Shown here in pieces: positions 42,214-51,244 of a stretch of 64,000 bases of DNA. Origin of the DNA: an uncultured Lachnoclostridium sp. GTDB taxonomy: Bacteria; Bacillota; Clostridia; Lachnospirales; Lachnospiraceae. The notes beneath the pieces were generated by a model. It had not been told where the DNA came from. It saw nothing but the letters and a program-made list of their open reading frames with translations, and did not search any database. The translations under genes and the position numbers were made by a program. Numbering within the stretch: position 1 is the first letter of the stretch; every line of letters starts with the position of its first letter. Location of the stretch: assembly GCA_948330435.1 (NCBI GenBank), contig CAOJBY010000010.1, forward strand, positions 1-64,000, written 5' to 3'.

Positions 42214-43686
42214 CTACGACCGTATCACATCAAACAATTCTTTCACCGCCGGATAAATCTGCCGGAACTTCTGATACTGCTTCTCATAACGCTTGGCATT
42301 CTCCGGAATCGGCTCTACCGTATCCACAATCTTCACGATCTTAGAAGCAGCTTCTTCCACACTCGCATATTCGCCGCAGGCAACGGCCGCCAGCATGGCA
42401 CCGCCCATAGCCGGCCCCTCCTCGCTCTCGGGAATATCTACCTTAATATTAAAGATATCCGCAATCATCTGCCTCCACAGAGGACTCTTGGCTCCACCGC
42501 CGCAGATCTTGGTACGTTCAATCCGGATTCCCAGGGCCTTTGCTACCTCAAAGGAATCCCGAAGTGCAAAAGCTACACCCTCCAGAACCGCCTGAGTCAT
42601 GTCCTCCCTTGTGGTATCCATCGTCATTCCCATAAAGGTTCCCCTTGCGTTGGGATTGTTGTGGGGACTACGCTCCCCCATCAGATAAGGCAGGAAAAAT
42701 ACATTATTTTTCCCAAGTTCCTTAATCCCCGTCTGCTCGCCTGCGTAATCCCTGGTCTTAAGAATCTCGTCCATCCACCACTTATTGCAGGAAGCGGCAC
42801 TCAGCATACAGCCCATCAGGTGAAAATGCCCGTCCGCATGAGCAAAGGAGTGCAGAGCATTGTGCTCGTCAACACCGAATTTCTCACTGGAAATAAAGAT
42901 AGTTCCGGAAGTTCCAAGAGAAATATTGCAGCTTCCACCGCCTACGGTCCCGGTTCCCACCGCAGCTGCCGCATTATCCCCGGCCCCTGCCGCAATCTTC
43001 ACATTTCCCGAAAGCCCCAATTCCTCTGCCAGCTCCGGCTTCAGCGTTCCCACAATCTCATAACTCTCAAAAATCTTCGGAAGCTGTGTCTCCTTTATGC
43101 CGCAAATCTCCATCATTTCCCTGGACCAGCATTTATTCTTCACATCAAAGAGCAGCATACCAGAAGCATCCGACACATCCGTGCAGAAAGTCCCGGACAG
43201 CCGGTAAGCCAGGTAATCCTTAGGCAGCATCAGCTTCTCAATCCGTGCAAAATTCTCCGGCTCATGATTCCTCACCCAAAGCACCTTTGGTGCCGTAAAT
43301 CCCGCAAACGCAATATTTGCAGTGTATTCGGACAGCTTATCTTTCCCAATCTCCTGATTTAAGTAATCCGTCTCCTCACCCGTTCTTCCATCGTTCCAGA
43401 GAATGGCCGGGCGTATCACCTGTTCATCCTTGTCAAGAACCACAAGACCATGCATCTGGCCGCCAAAGCTGATCCCTGCCACCTGAGACCGGTCGCAGTC
43501 TGCAAGCAGTTCCTTTAAGCCATCCAGGGACTGTGTATACCAGTCCTCCGGATTCTGCTCAGACCAGCCGGGATTGGGAAAATACAGGGGATATTCCCTG
43601 GATACGATTTTCTCAATCTTTCCTGTTCCATCCATCAACAACAGCTTCACCGCCGAGGTTCCCAGATCAATTCCTACATACAACAT
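42214..43686 (-). CDS. xylB: Xylulokinase (FGGY family)
   Basis: Sugar kinase of 490 residues. N-terminal ATPase motif YVGIDLGTSAVKLLLMD, then ISFGGQMHGLV (xylulokinase substrate region), AAGAGDNAAAAVGTG, and the C-terminal FGGY signature region ICGGGAKSPLWRQM with GPAMGGAMLAA. It phosphorylates D-xylulose or a related ketose. The ATG follows AGGAGGC. It is the last gene after the isomerase and DUF4867 genes, consistent with a sugar-to-ketose-to-ketose-phosphate route. Confidence 0.92.
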   Translation of the reverse strand: MLYVGIDLGTSAVKLLLMDGTGKIEKIVSREYPLYFPNPGWSEQNPEDWYTQSLDGLKELLADCDRSQVAGISFGGQMHGLVVLDKDEQVIRPAILWNDGRTGEETDYLNQEIGKDKLSEYTANIAFAGFTAPKVLWVRNHEPENFARIEKLMLPKDYLAYRLSGTFCTDVSDASGMLLFDVKNKCWSREMMEICGIKETQLPKIFESYEIVGTLKPELAEELGLSGNVKIAAGAGDNAAAAVGTGTVGGGSCNISLGTSGTIFISSEKFGVDEHNALHSFAHADGHFHLMGCMLSAASCNKWWMDEILKTRDYAGEQTGIKELGKNNVFFLPYLMGERSPHNNPNARGTFMGMTMDTTREDMTQAVLEGVAFALRDSFEVAKALGIRIERTKICGGGAKSPLWRQMIADIFNIKVDIPESEEGPAMGGAMLAAVACGEYASVEEAASKIVKIVDTVEPIPENAKRYEKQYQKFRQIYPAVKELFDVIRS

Positions 43687-43695
43687 ATGTGCCTC

Positions 43696-45180
43696 CTACT
43701 CAAACGGATTCTCCGTCTTATACCGCATTCCCTTTGGCTGATTAAATCCAAGCTCATCCGGCTCCACGCCCAGATACTTAAATATCTCAAAAAGTGCCCT
43801 GCCAAAGTGTCCGAAAGCCACGGCTCCATGATGAGGATAATTCCCCTCAATCAGTACATGGCGATAGAAACGTCCCATCTCCGGAATAGCGAAGATACCG
43901 ATGGCTCCAAAGGAGCGTGTTGCAACAGGAAGCACCTCGCCCTGTGCCACATAAGCCCGCAGCTTACAGTCGGCGGTACTCTGAAGACGGAAGAACGTAA
44001 TATCTCCGGGAAGAATATCTCCCTCCAGAGTTCCCTGAGTTACCTCCTCCGGCAGACTTCTCGCCATAATAAGCTGATATTTCATAGAGCAGGAAGACAG
44101 TTTCTTGGAGCAGGTATTGCCGCAGTGGAATCCCATAAAGGTATCTTTGTGTGTATAATCATACTTCGGAGCAATCTCTTCTTTATAGATATCAGCCGGG
44201 ACCGTATTGTTGATATCAAGCAGTGTCACCGCATCCTGGCTTACACAAGTTCCAATAAACTCGCTGAGTGCCCCGTAAATGTCTACCTCGCAGGATACGG
44301 GAATCCCCCGTCCGGTGAGACGGCTGTTTACATAGCAGGGGACAAAGCCAAACTGGGTCTGGAAAGCAGGCCAGCATTTTCCGGCGATAGCAACGTACTT
44401 GCGGTATCCTTTATGCTCCTCAATCCAATCTAACAGAGTCAGTTCATACTGAGCCAGCTTGGAAAGAATCTGGGGTTTCTGGTTTCCCTCGCCCAGTTCC
44501 TCCTCCATATCTTTTACCACATCAGGAATCCGGAGATCTCCCTCATGCTTATTAAATGCTTCAAACAGGTCAAGTTCTGAATTCTCCTCAATCTCCACTC
44601 CCAGGTTGTAAAGCTGCTTAATCGGTGCATTGCAGGCCAGGAAGTTCAAAGGTCTCGGTCCAAAACTGATGATCTTAAGACTGCTTAATCCTACAATTGC
44701 ACGGGCAATGGGCAGGAACTCATAAATCATATCCGCACATTCTTCCGCCGTCCCCACCGGATACTCCGGAATATAAGCCCGCACATTGCGAAGCTTTAAG
44801 TTGTAGCTTGCATTCAGCATTCCGCAGTAAGCATCGCCACGGCCCTGAATCAAAGAATCTCCCGATTCCTCGGCAGCCGCCACAAACATCACAGGACCGT
44901 CAAAATGCTTTGCCAGAAGTGTTTCGGATATCTCCGGTCCGAAGTTGCCCAGGTAAACTACTAAAGCGTCACATCCGGCTTTCTTTACATCCTCTAATGC
45001 CTGCACCATATGGATCTCGCTCTCCACAATGCAGATGGGACATTCGTAAATGTCTGCTGCTCCGTATTTGTCCTCATAAGCCTTTATCAGTGCTTTTCTT
45101 CTGTTTACAGACAGCGATTCCGGAAAACAATCTCTGCTTACTGCTACAATTCCTACCTTTACAGATGGAATATTGATCAT
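43696..45180 (-). CDS. L-fucose/L-arabinose isomerase family protein
   Basis: Protein of 494 residues matching the FucI/AraA fold: N-terminal VKVGIVAVSRDCFPESLS, middle VVYLGNFGPEISETLLAKHF, metal-site region SCEVDIYGALSEFIGT, and C-terminal FMGFHCGNTC with GNYPHHGAVAFGH. It interconverts an aldose and its ketose in the cytosol. Which sugar is uncertain; the xylulokinase downstream suggests a pentose. The ATG has AGGAGG upstream, and two tandem family 1 repeats lie in the 240 bp before it. Confidence 0.85.
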   Translation of the reverse strand: MINIPSVKVGIVAVSRDCFPESLSVNRRKALIKAYEDKYGAADIYECPICIVESEIHMVQALEDVKKAGCDALVVYLGNFGPEISETLLAKHFDGPVMFVAAAEESGDSLIQGRGDAYCGMLNASYNLKLRNVRAYIPEYPVGTAEECADMIYEFLPIARAIVGLSSLKIISFGPRPLNFLACNAPIKQLYNLGVEIEENSELDLFEAFNKHEGDLRIPDVVKDMEEELGEGNQKPQILSKLAQYELTLLDWIEEHKGYRKYVAIAGKCWPAFQTQFGFVPCYVNSRLTGRGIPVSCEVDIYGALSEFIGTCVSQDAVTLLDINNTVPADIYKEEIAPKYDYTHKDTFMGFHCGNTCSKKLSSCSMKYQLIMARSLPEEVTQGTLEGDILPGDITFFRLQSTADCKLRAYVAQGEVLPVATRSFGAIGIFAIPEMGRFYRHVLIEGNYPHHGAVAFGHFGRALFEIFKYLGVEPDELGFNQPKGMRYKTENPFE

Positions 45181-45200
45181 GATATGTACCTCCTATTATA

Positions 45201-45309
45201 AGTTCCGCAAAATTCGCTCCAGTACCCCTTATCTAGAACAATTCCCAGACACAAAATGACGTGTCTGTAAATTGTTCTGGCACTGTCGGAATTTTGCTAT
45301 TCCAGTTCC
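45201..45309. repeat. Structured repeat family 1, copy B
   Basis: AGTTCC borders. Outer stem GCAAAATTC/GAATTTTGC (45207-45215 with 45289-45297), inner stem around AGAACAATT/AATTGTTCT, and a terminal stem CAGACAC/GTGTCTG that is perfect here. It shares its right AGTTCC with copy C. Confidence 0.7.
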
Positions 45310-45415
45310 GTAATATCCTGTCAGTACACCCTTATCTAGATCAATTTCCAGCCACAAAAAGATGTGTCTGTAAATCGATCTGTGCACTGACAGGATATTA
45401 CTGTTTTCAAGTTCC
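45304..45415. repeat. Structured repeat family 1, copy C
   Basis: Outer stem is a perfect 16-bp inverted repeat (45310-45325 with 45386-45401), inner stem AGATCAATTT/AAATCGATCT, terminal stem CAGCCACA/TGTGTCTG with one mismatch. Tandem with copy B, sharing one AGTTCC border. Confidence 0.7.
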
Positions 45416-45417
45416 AA

Positions 45418-46035
45418 TTACAATTTCAGGTTCTCGCCCTTAAGCCCCACAAACGCACCGTCCGAGCCAAGTCCTGATTCCTCATGTGCAATCAGCCATT
45501 TATTTCTGGCCGTCAGAAGCTTATCCTCTGCCGAACATCCCTTTAAGACAGGCGGCTCCGTATTGGTTCCTTTGGGAAGAATGATAACCACCCGAAAACC
45601 GTCCTTCTTTAAATTGCAGGGAGCATAGTGGAGGGTTGTGGCATAAAGTTCTACCACACAGCCCTCAGGAGCTTCGAAAGCTTCCATTTTGGATGTATCA
45701 TAAGTAAAATCCGCTTCAACGTCCTGCTGCATTCCCACCATAAGAACGGCTCCCGTCAGAGCAATATTGATCTCCGAATTGCGGTGATATTCTACCGCAT
45801 TCAAAGTATCATTATTTCCATTGCAGTAACCAATCTGGATAGGCATTCCGCCAAAAACGCCGTCCTTTAACAGGTCAAATTCCTCGCATGCCTCAAGTTC
45901 CGGGGCAGATGCAACATATACCACATCCTCCGGGCAGGGGGTCCCCTCCAGACGCTTCAATAAGTCCGGAACCTTTACCTCCAGTACCCGCCCATACTTC
46001 TCAAATGCCTTGTCAGTTACACTTTTAATCTGCAT
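45418..46035 (-). CDS. DUF4867 family protein, sugar-operon associated
   Basis: Protein of 205 residues, all beta-rich, probably a cupin-like fold. Distinctive stretches include AFEKYGRVLEVKVPDLLKRL, IQIGYCNGNNDTLNAVEYHR and HYAPCNLKKDGFRVVIILPK. The sequence fits DUF4867, which recurs in Firmicute sugar operons near isomerases; no reaction is known to me. A mutarotase- or epimerase-like role is possible because His and Glu residues cluster in the cupin-like strands, but that is a guess. It is first in the operon, followed by the isomerase and xylulokinase. Confidence 0.75.
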   Translation of the reverse strand: MQIKSVTDKAFEKYGRVLEVKVPDLLKRLEGTPCPEDVVYVASAPELEACEEFDLLKDGVFGGMPIQIGYCNGNNDTLNAVEYHRNSEINIALTGAVLMVGMQQDVEADFTYDTSKMEAFEAPEGCVVELYATTLHYAPCNLKKDGFRVVIILPKGTNTEPPVLKGCSAEDKLLTARNKWLIAHEESGLGSDGAFVGLKGENLKL

Positions 46036-46053
46036 TTTCTCTCTCCTGTTTTA

Positions 46054-46082
46054 AGTTCCGTAATATTCTTCCAAATATTACT
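46054..46082. repeat. Structured repeat family 1, mini copy E
   Basis: AGTTCC then GTAATATT-CTTCCA-AATATTAC-TG: the outer stem of family 1 closed directly by a six-base loop, without the inner core. It lies immediately upstream of the DUF4867 ribosome site. Confidence 0.55.
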
Positions 46083-46099
46083 GTTTCTGTTTTGCCGCT

Positions 46100-46127
46100 T
46101 CTATAGTTTTATCACTAAACTAATCAA
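46100..46127 (-). promoter_or_regulatory. Promoter of the DUF4867-isomerase-xylB operon with candidate operator
   Basis: Minus-strand TTGATT, 16-base spacer, TATAGA. The spacer is almost filled by a 19-bp palindrome TAGTTT-N7-AAACTA (46104-46122), so a bound repressor would block the promoter. The 12 bases CACTAAACTAAT recur upstream of the sugar-binding protein gene at 50405-50416. Confidence 0.6.
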
Positions 46128-46186
46128 TTTCATAATAACACTTTACAATAGCAGGCACAAGTATTTTACTGACAAAATTTCTTTGG

Positions 46187-47362
46187 CTACTTCTGTGCTT
46201 CTTTCTTAGAAACCACATCAAAGATTACAGCTGCCAGAAGTACGAGACCCTTTACAACTCTCTGGTAGTTGGCATCCACGCCCATAATGCTCATACCAAG
46301 GTTGATCACGCCCATAAGGATTGCTCCCACGATAACGCCGGGAACCGTTCCCACGCCGCCGTAAGCAGAAGCACCACCGATAAAGCAGGAACCGATGGCA
46401 TCCATCTCGTAGTTCTGCCCATAGGTTGGCTGTGCGGATGTCATACGGGCGATGGTCAGCATACCGGCAAGGGCTGCCAGAAAGCCCATATTCAGATAAG
46501 CGATAAAGTAAACCTTATCCGTATTGATACCGGAAAGCTTTGTTGCTTTTTCATTGCCGCCCACCGCATAAAAATAGCGTCCTGTGGTCGTATTGGAAGT
46601 GATGTAGCCATAAACCAGGACCACAATCAGAACCCAAAGAAGGGCGGAGGGTATTCCTTTATACTGAGACAGCTTATAGGCAAATATCAGAATCACCGCA
46701 GAAATCAGAACGGTTTTAATGAGCATGCCGGACAGAGGATCTACCTCGTAGCCTTTCTTTACACGATTCAACCTCCCTTTTACCTGAAGCAGTATGTAAA
46801 TCACAACAGCGATAATACCCGCCAGCATACAGGTCAGGTTGAAGCCCTCCACCCCAAAGAAATCCGGCACAAAGCAGTTGGCACCGCCGCCGAAGATTTT
46901 GATAAAGGTTTCGGAATTTAGAGATATGGTCAGTCCGTTCAGTACCACGTTTGAGAGGCCCCGGAATACAAGCATGCCCGAAAGGGTTGTGATAAAGGGC
47001 GGAATCCGCACAAAGGCAATCCAATATCCCTGCCATGCACCAATCAGGGTTCCAATCACAAGCATGGCTACTACCGCCACACCCATATTCATCTTGTAAT
47101 TCTCCATCAAAACGGCACCCACCGCACCTACAAAGCAGACAACAGAACCTACGGAAAGGTCGATGTTACCGCCTGTCAGGATGCAGAGCAGCATACCGGT
47201 AGCAAGCACAAATACATAAGCATTCTGGGAAATCAGGTTTGAAATATTCTGAGGAAGTAAAATCTTTCCTCCGGTTCTCCATGTAAAAAACAGCGTAACC
47301 AGAATCAAAACAATAATCATGGTATATTTTTGCAGGATGGCTTTCATGTTTGCTTTATCCAT
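46187..47362 (-). CDS. Multiple-monosaccharide ABC transporter permease (GguB/XylH type)
   Basis: Permease of 391 residues with ten or so membrane segments and the conserved monosaccharide-permease region IGSCFIGGASAYGGVGTVPG. Other family stretches are LTGGNIDLSVGSVVCFVGA and GGNEKATKLSGINTDKVYF. Size and motifs fit GguB, partner of GguA and ChvE. The start is 4 bp from the ATPase stop. It is the last gene of the transporter operon; the isomerase operon begins 150 bp later from its own promoter. Confidence 0.9.
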   Translation of the reverse strand: MDKANMKAILQKYTMIIVLILVTLFFTWRTGGKILLPQNISNLISQNAYVFVLATGMLLCILTGGNIDLSVGSVVCFVGAVGAVLMENYKMNMGVAVVAMLVIGTLIGAWQGYWIAFVRIPPFITTLSGMLVFRGLSNVVLNGLTISLNSETFIKIFGGGANCFVPDFFGVEGFNLTCMLAGIIAVVIYILLQVKGRLNRVKKGYEVDPLSGMLIKTVLISAVILIFAYKLSQYKGIPSALLWVLIVVLVYGYITSNTTTGRYFYAVGGNEKATKLSGINTDKVYFIAYLNMGFLAALAGMLTIARMTSAQPTYGQNYEMDAIGSCFIGGASAYGGVGTVPGVIVGAILMGVINLGMSIMGVDANYQRVVKGLVLLAAVIFDVVSKKEAQK

Positions 47363-47366
47363 AGTT

Positions 47367-48905
47367 TTATTCTCCTTTACTCGATTTTAAAATCTGGGCC
47401 ATAATCCGTTCCTGTGTGGCTTCCTCTGCATTAAGCTCGCCCACCATTTTGCCCTCATTCATTACATAAATTCGATCGCACATTCCCAAGACCTCCGGCA
47501 ATTCCGAAGAAATCATAATTACGGATTTCCCCTCTGCCACCAGGCTGTTAATGATGCAATAAATCTCATATTTTGCACCTACATCGATACCACGGGTAGG
47601 CTCGTCAAGAATCAAAACATCCGGATCCGCAAACATCCATTTGGCCAGCAGAACTTTCTGTTGATTGCCGCCGCTTAAGTTTCCCACGTTCTGCTCTACC
47701 GTAGGACACTTTGTATTCAACTTGTCTTTATACTCCACTGCAATCTGATATTCCTTGTCCTTGTCAATCACTCCACGAGCACTGATACTGTCCAGATTGG
47801 CCAGTGTGGTGTTAATCTTAATGGGGTTGGAAAGAATCAGACCGTTGCCTTTCCGATCCTCCGTTACGTAAGCCAGCTTATTCTTAATGGCTTCCCGGGA
47901 ATTCTTAAGCTCGACCTCTTTTCCCCCGATCTTAAGGACACCGGAAATATTCGTTCCGTAGCTCTTTCCGAAAATGCTCATGGCAAGTTCCGTCCGCCCG
48001 GCACCCATAAGGCCGGAGATTCCTACCACCTCGCCCTTTCGCACATTCATGGATACACGGTCTACCACCTTGCGTTCCGTATAAAGGGGGTGATACACGG
48101 TCCAGTCTTTGACCTCCAGGTTGATCTCCCCAATCTGTTTTTCCGTCCGTTTTGGGAAACGGTCCGTCAAATCACGGCCTACCATTCCCTTGATAATCCG
48201 GTCTTCATTGATATCATCCACCGCCTTATCCAGGGTTTCAATGGTGGATCCGTCTCGGATTACCGTAATTTTATCTGCTACATAAGAAATCTCATTCAAT
48301 TTATGAGAAATAATAATCGAAGTCATGCCCTGTTTCTTGAATTCCAGCATCAGATCCAAAAGTGCCTGGGAATCCGATTCATTCAGAGAAGCCGTCGGCT
48401 CATCCAGAATCAACAGCTTGGCATGCTTTGCCAATGCCTTTGCAATCTCCACCAGCTGTTGCTTTCCCACGCCAATGTCTTTGATCAGCGTCCGTGAGGA
48501 CTCCTTTAAGCCTACCTGCCGTAAATATTCGTCTGCCTGTCCGTAGGTTTCGCTCCAGTCAATGGCCGCTTTCTTTCCTCTTTCATTTCCCAGGAACATA
48601 TTTTCCCCTATGGTCATATAGGGAATCAGGGCCAGTTCCTGATGAATAATAACGATTCCCTTTTCTTCACTATCCTTAATCTTTGCGAACTTACAGACTT
48701 CCCCGTTATAGATGATATCTCCCTCGTAGGTTCCGTAAGGGTAAATGCCGCTTAAGACGTTCATAAGCGTTGACTTTCCTGCACCGTTCTCGCCTACCAG
48801 TGCATGGATCTCGCCCTCCTCTACTCTCAGATTCACGTTATCCAATGCCTTGACACCCGGGAATGTTTTGGTGATGCTTTTCATTTCCAATAAAATCTTC
48901 GCCAA
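47367..48905 (-). CDS. Multiple-monosaccharide ABC transporter ATP-binding protein (GguA/XylG type)
   Basis: Dual ATPase of about 512 residues. Module 1: [22 protein letters not shown]. Module 2: a degenerate Walker [12 protein letters not shown], signature LSGGNQQK, and [11 protein letters not shown]. This is the RbsA/XylG layout. Start choice: TTG 48905 has GGGGGA eight bases upstream and yields the family-like start [20 protein letters not shown]; the ATG at 48935 lies in the family 1 repeat leader and has no ribosome site. Energises uptake with the GguB-type permease and ChvE-type binding protein. Confidence 0.92.
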   Translation of the reverse strand: MAKILLEMKSITKTFPGVKALDNVNLRVEEGEIHALVGENGAGKSTLMNVLSGIYPYGTYEGDIIYNGEVCKFAKIKDSEEKGIVIIHQELALIPYMTIGENMFLGNERGKKAAIDWSETYGQADEYLRQVGLKESSRTLIKDIGVGKQQLVEIAKALAKHAKLLILDEPTASLNESDSQALLDLMLEFKKQGMTSIIISHKLNEISYVADKITVIRDGSTIETLDKAVDDINEDRIIKGMVGRDLTDRFPKRTEKQIGEINLEVKDWTVYHPLYTERKVVDRVSMNVRKGEVVGISGLMGAGRTELAMSIFGKSYGTNISGVLKIGGKEVELKNSREAIKNKLAYVTEDRKGNGLILSNPIKINTTLANLDSISARGVIDKDKEYQIAVEYKDKLNTKCPTVEQNVGNLSGGNQQKVLLAKWMFADPDVLILDEPTRGIDVGAKYEIYCIINSLVAEGKSVIMISSELPEVLGMCDRIYVMNEGKMVGELNAEEATQERIMAQILKSSKGE

Positions 48906-48925
48906 CTTTAAAATCCCCCTATTCC

Positions 48926-49036
48926 AGTTCCGCAATCACATTCCGCTACACGATTACTGAGAACAATTCCCAGCCACAGATGCATGTGTCTGTAAATTGT
49001 TCTGTGCACCGGAATGTGATTGCTGATTCCAGTTCC
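48926..49036. repeat. Structured repeat family 1, copy D
   Basis: AGTTCC borders. Outer stem GCAATCACATTCCG/CGGAATGTGATTGC is perfect (48932-48945 with 49010-49023), inner stem around AGAACAATT/AATTGTTCT, terminal stem CAGCCACA/TGTGTCTG. It sits between the binding-protein and ATPase genes, 7 bp before the ATPase ribosome site. Confidence 0.7.
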
Positions 49037-49054
49037 TTTTTCATAGAACAGAAC

Positions 49055-49073
49055 AGGCGGGAGAATCCCGCCT
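49055..49073 (-). terminator. Intercistronic hairpin after the sugar-binding protein gene
   Basis: Perfect 8-bp stem AGGCGGGA/TCCCGCCT with a three-base loop, 27 bp past the stop codon. The following bases on the minus strand are only moderately T-rich, so it probably attenuates or stabilises the upstream message, giving more binding protein than ATPase and permease. Confidence 0.6.
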
Positions 49074-49099
49074 ATTCTCATTTCCGCCTCGATTACCGA

Positions 49100-50251
49100 T
49101 TACTGAAGATCTGCTTCTGTGTAGTATCCGGAATCAACCAGCAGCTCTTTGTAATTGTCCGCATCTGCAAATACCGGCTCGCAAAGGTAAGAGGGAACTA
49201 CGATTGTTCCGTTGTCGTAGGTCTCGGTATCATTTACCTCGGCCTCCTCGCCTTTCATGATGGAATCAACCATCTTTACAACCTGGCTTGCAAGTGTACG
49301 GGTGTCCTTAAAGATAGACATGGACTGCTTTCCTGCAATCATGTTCTTTACGTTGGCAACGTCACAGTCCTGACCTGTGATTACCGGCCACTCACCTGTG
49401 TAAGCAGCTTCCAGGGCATTGGTTACGCCAAGGGCTGTGGAGTCATTGGAGCAAAGTACTACATCCAGAGCCGTTCCGTCTGCATAGTAGGAAGCAAGGA
49501 TTGCATCCATTCTGGACTGAGCAGTCTCTGTTGCCCAGTTTGCGGTAGCAACCTCTGCGAATTCTTTCTGACCGGACTGGATAACCAGTTTGCCAGACTC
49601 AATGTAGGGATTCAGCACGTCCATAGCACCGCCGTAAAAGAAGTTTGCATTGTTATCCCCCGGGTCACCGGTGAAGATCTCCATGTTAAAGGGTCCCTCT
49701 GCATTATCCAGATCCAGGGCTTCCTTGATGTACTCGCCCTGCTTCTGGCCTACCATGTAGTTGTCAAAGGTTGCATAATAGGTAACTGCATCGGAGTTCA
49801 TCAGCAGACGGTCATAAGCGATAACCGGAATGTTGGCTTCCTTTGCCTGTGCAAGAACGGTTCCGAGTGCGTCTCCGTCGATGGAAGCAATAACCAGAAC
49901 CTTGCAGCCGTTTGAGATCATGGTCTCAATCTGGGATACCATGGTCGCATTGTCGTTGCTTGCATACTGTAGGTCAACGGTGTAGCCTGCCGCTTCCAGC
50001 TCTGCTTTCATATTGGAGCCGTCCTGGTTCCAACGCTGCAAATCCTTGGTGGGCATTGCCACACCTACCAGGCCGCCCTCTCCGCCTGCATTTTCTGCAG
50101 GAGCCGCTGTCTCATCATCTGCTGCCGGGGCTTCTGTCTCTGCCCCGCCATCTGCTGCTGCCGGAGCTTCCGCTTCCTTGGAACCGCAGCCTGCCAGCAT
50201 GGCTGTTACCATTGCTGCTGCCAGAATGACACTGAGTAATTTTCTCTTCAT
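49100..50251 (-). CDS. Multiple-monosaccharide ABC transporter substrate-binding lipoprotein (ChvE/XylF type)
   Basis: Binding protein of 383 residues. Lipoprotein signal with lipobox LAGC (Cys22), then an acidic Ala/Glu/Pro linker to about residue 60. The mature part has family sequences GVAMPTKDLQRWNQDGSNMK, SNDNATMVSQIETMISNGCK, IPVIAYDRLLMNSDAVTYYA and VLCSNDSTALGVTNALEAA. ChvE-like proteins bind several aldoses such as xylose, arabinose, galactose and glucose. The ATG follows GGGAGG. First gene of the transporter operon; a hairpin and an extended -10 promoter lie upstream. Confidence 0.92.
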   Translation of the reverse strand: MKRKLLSVILAAAMVTAMLAGCGSKEAEAPAAADGGAETEAPAADDETAAPAENAGGEGGLVGVAMPTKDLQRWNQDGSNMKAELEAAGYTVDLQYASNDNATMVSQIETMISNGCKVLVIASIDGDALGTVLAQAKEANIPVIAYDRLLMNSDAVTYYATFDNYMVGQKQGEYIKEALDLDNAEGPFNMEIFTGDPGDNNANFFYGGAMDVLNPYIESGKLVIQSGQKEFAEVATANWATETAQSRMDAILASYYADGTALDVVLCSNDSTALGVTNALEAAYTGEWPVITGQDCDVANVKNMIAGKQSMSIFKDTRTLASQVVKMVDSIMKGEEAEVNDTETYDNGTIVVPSYLCEPVFADADNYKELLVDSGYYTEADLQ

Positions 50252-50280
50252 GTTTTCATCCTCCCTGATTTTTTGTTTTG

Positions 50281-50310
50281 CAATATTTCTTATGGATGTT
50301 TGAAATATTG
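50281..50310. other. Leader hairpin before the sugar-binding protein gene
   Basis: CAATATTTC (50281-50289) and GAAATATTG (50302-50310) form a perfect 9-bp stem with a 12-base loop, 30 bp before the ATG and just in front of the ribosome site. It could protect the mRNA 5' end or modulate initiation. Confidence 0.5.
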
Positions 50311-50414
50311 CTTTTGGTGATTTGTTTGGTACATTTGTACTATATCACACCTGGTATAGCAATTAGTTGTCTACTTTCTTGACAATTTTGTTATTTAATT
50401 CATTCACTAAACTA

Positions 50415-50420
50415 ATTATA
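50415..50420 (-). promoter_or_regulatory. Predicted extended -10 of the sugar transporter operon
   Basis: Minus-strand TGCTATAAT is an extended -10 (TG-N-TATAAT) with no good -35. The downstream bases ATTAGTTTAGTGA repeat the operator sequence seen before the DUF4867 operon, so the start region may share a regulator. Confidence 0.5.
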
Positions 50421-50449
50421 GCATTTTTTTAACTTGCGGGAACTGTATA

Positions 50450-50928
50450 GGGCAATTTAGTGCTATTGTTTTTTTGTTTTTTCTTGTCTAATGTGAGGCT
50501 GGGTTGGCTGAGTCGCCTTGGGGATGCAGTTTGGTTGGTGTTGCGGAAAGTTGTGCAGGCTGCGGGCAGGAACCTCCACCCCTGACCGGGGCGGCCCTCC
50601 TACCCTCCGCCGGTAGGTTTTTGCCTGCAAACGGATCGTGCGAAGAATGTATAAAAGAAATAACGGGGATATCATTGCTGGTATCCCCGCCGTTTTACAA
50701 CTCTGAATATCCGATTCAGAGCTACTTTGTATTCAGAGTATATGCATTAAACCAAAATCTTATGAAAAGTAAAAAGGAACTCGTCTGGAGTCCCTTTCCT
50801 TTGAATAAGTAATAATATCTTTCTCACTCTGGAAAAAGACTTCTTTGTATCTATATAGTATCGATTCTATTGCTTGTTGTCAATAGTATTTTTCTTTTTT
50901 CACAATATAACTCAAACTTCGCACTTAA
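50450..50928. other. Non-coding stretch with GC-rich block and hairpins
   Basis: From about 50480 to 50640 the sequence is much more GC-rich than either side and gives no convincing gene. Stems found: CGGGGATA/TATCCCCG (50664-50671 with 50682-50689, followed by CCGTTTT, a possible + strand terminator) and CTCTGAAT/ATTCAGAG (50701-50708 with 50714-50721). Two small open frames here lack ribosome sites and family likeness. A structured RNA cannot be ruled out. Confidence 0.4.
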
Positions 50929-51166
50929 ATATATCTGGTGAACTGCCATCAAAATCAGACACAAGAAAATGACGCTTTTGCCTTTGCTATATCTTTGAAT
51001 CTTACGAAAGCTTATGAAGCTACGAGTATGGGGCTTACTATGGTCGTGGTAAGTAAGGAAAATTATTTTTTCTATTGTTTATGATACGGCTCCAGAAAAT
51101 TATGATTTATATGCGAGTGAAATAGAGACATCTATTAGTACAATTAAAATCAGTTATATTAAATAA
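50929..51166 (+). pseudogene. C-terminal remnant of an unidentified secreted-type protein
   Basis: One frame reads QENDAFAFAISLNLTKAYEA then TSMGLTMVVVSKENY; after a frameshift within a T/A run near 51065-51080 it continues SIVYDTAPENYDLYASEIET to a TAA at 51164. The alternating strand-helix pattern resembles the end of small lipoprotein or surface domains. There is no start or ribosome site. It marks the decayed edge of the AT-rich island. Confidence 0.4.
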
Positions 51167-51244
51167 AATGTTCTATACATTGTTATAAACCATAGTATTA
51201 CTAATTTGTCATGAGCATACTTAAATATTTCTTTCTTATAACAT

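Noticed and set aside
45201..45415. Family 1 copies as ordinary intrinsic terminators
   Set aside because: They have no T tail after the stem and lie at the 5' side of genes, next to ribosome sites.
50463..50812. Two small open frames in the GC-rich non-coding block
   Set aside because: Low-complexity Pro/Arg/Gly content, no ribosome site, overlapping on opposite strands, and stems through the region; not reported as genes.
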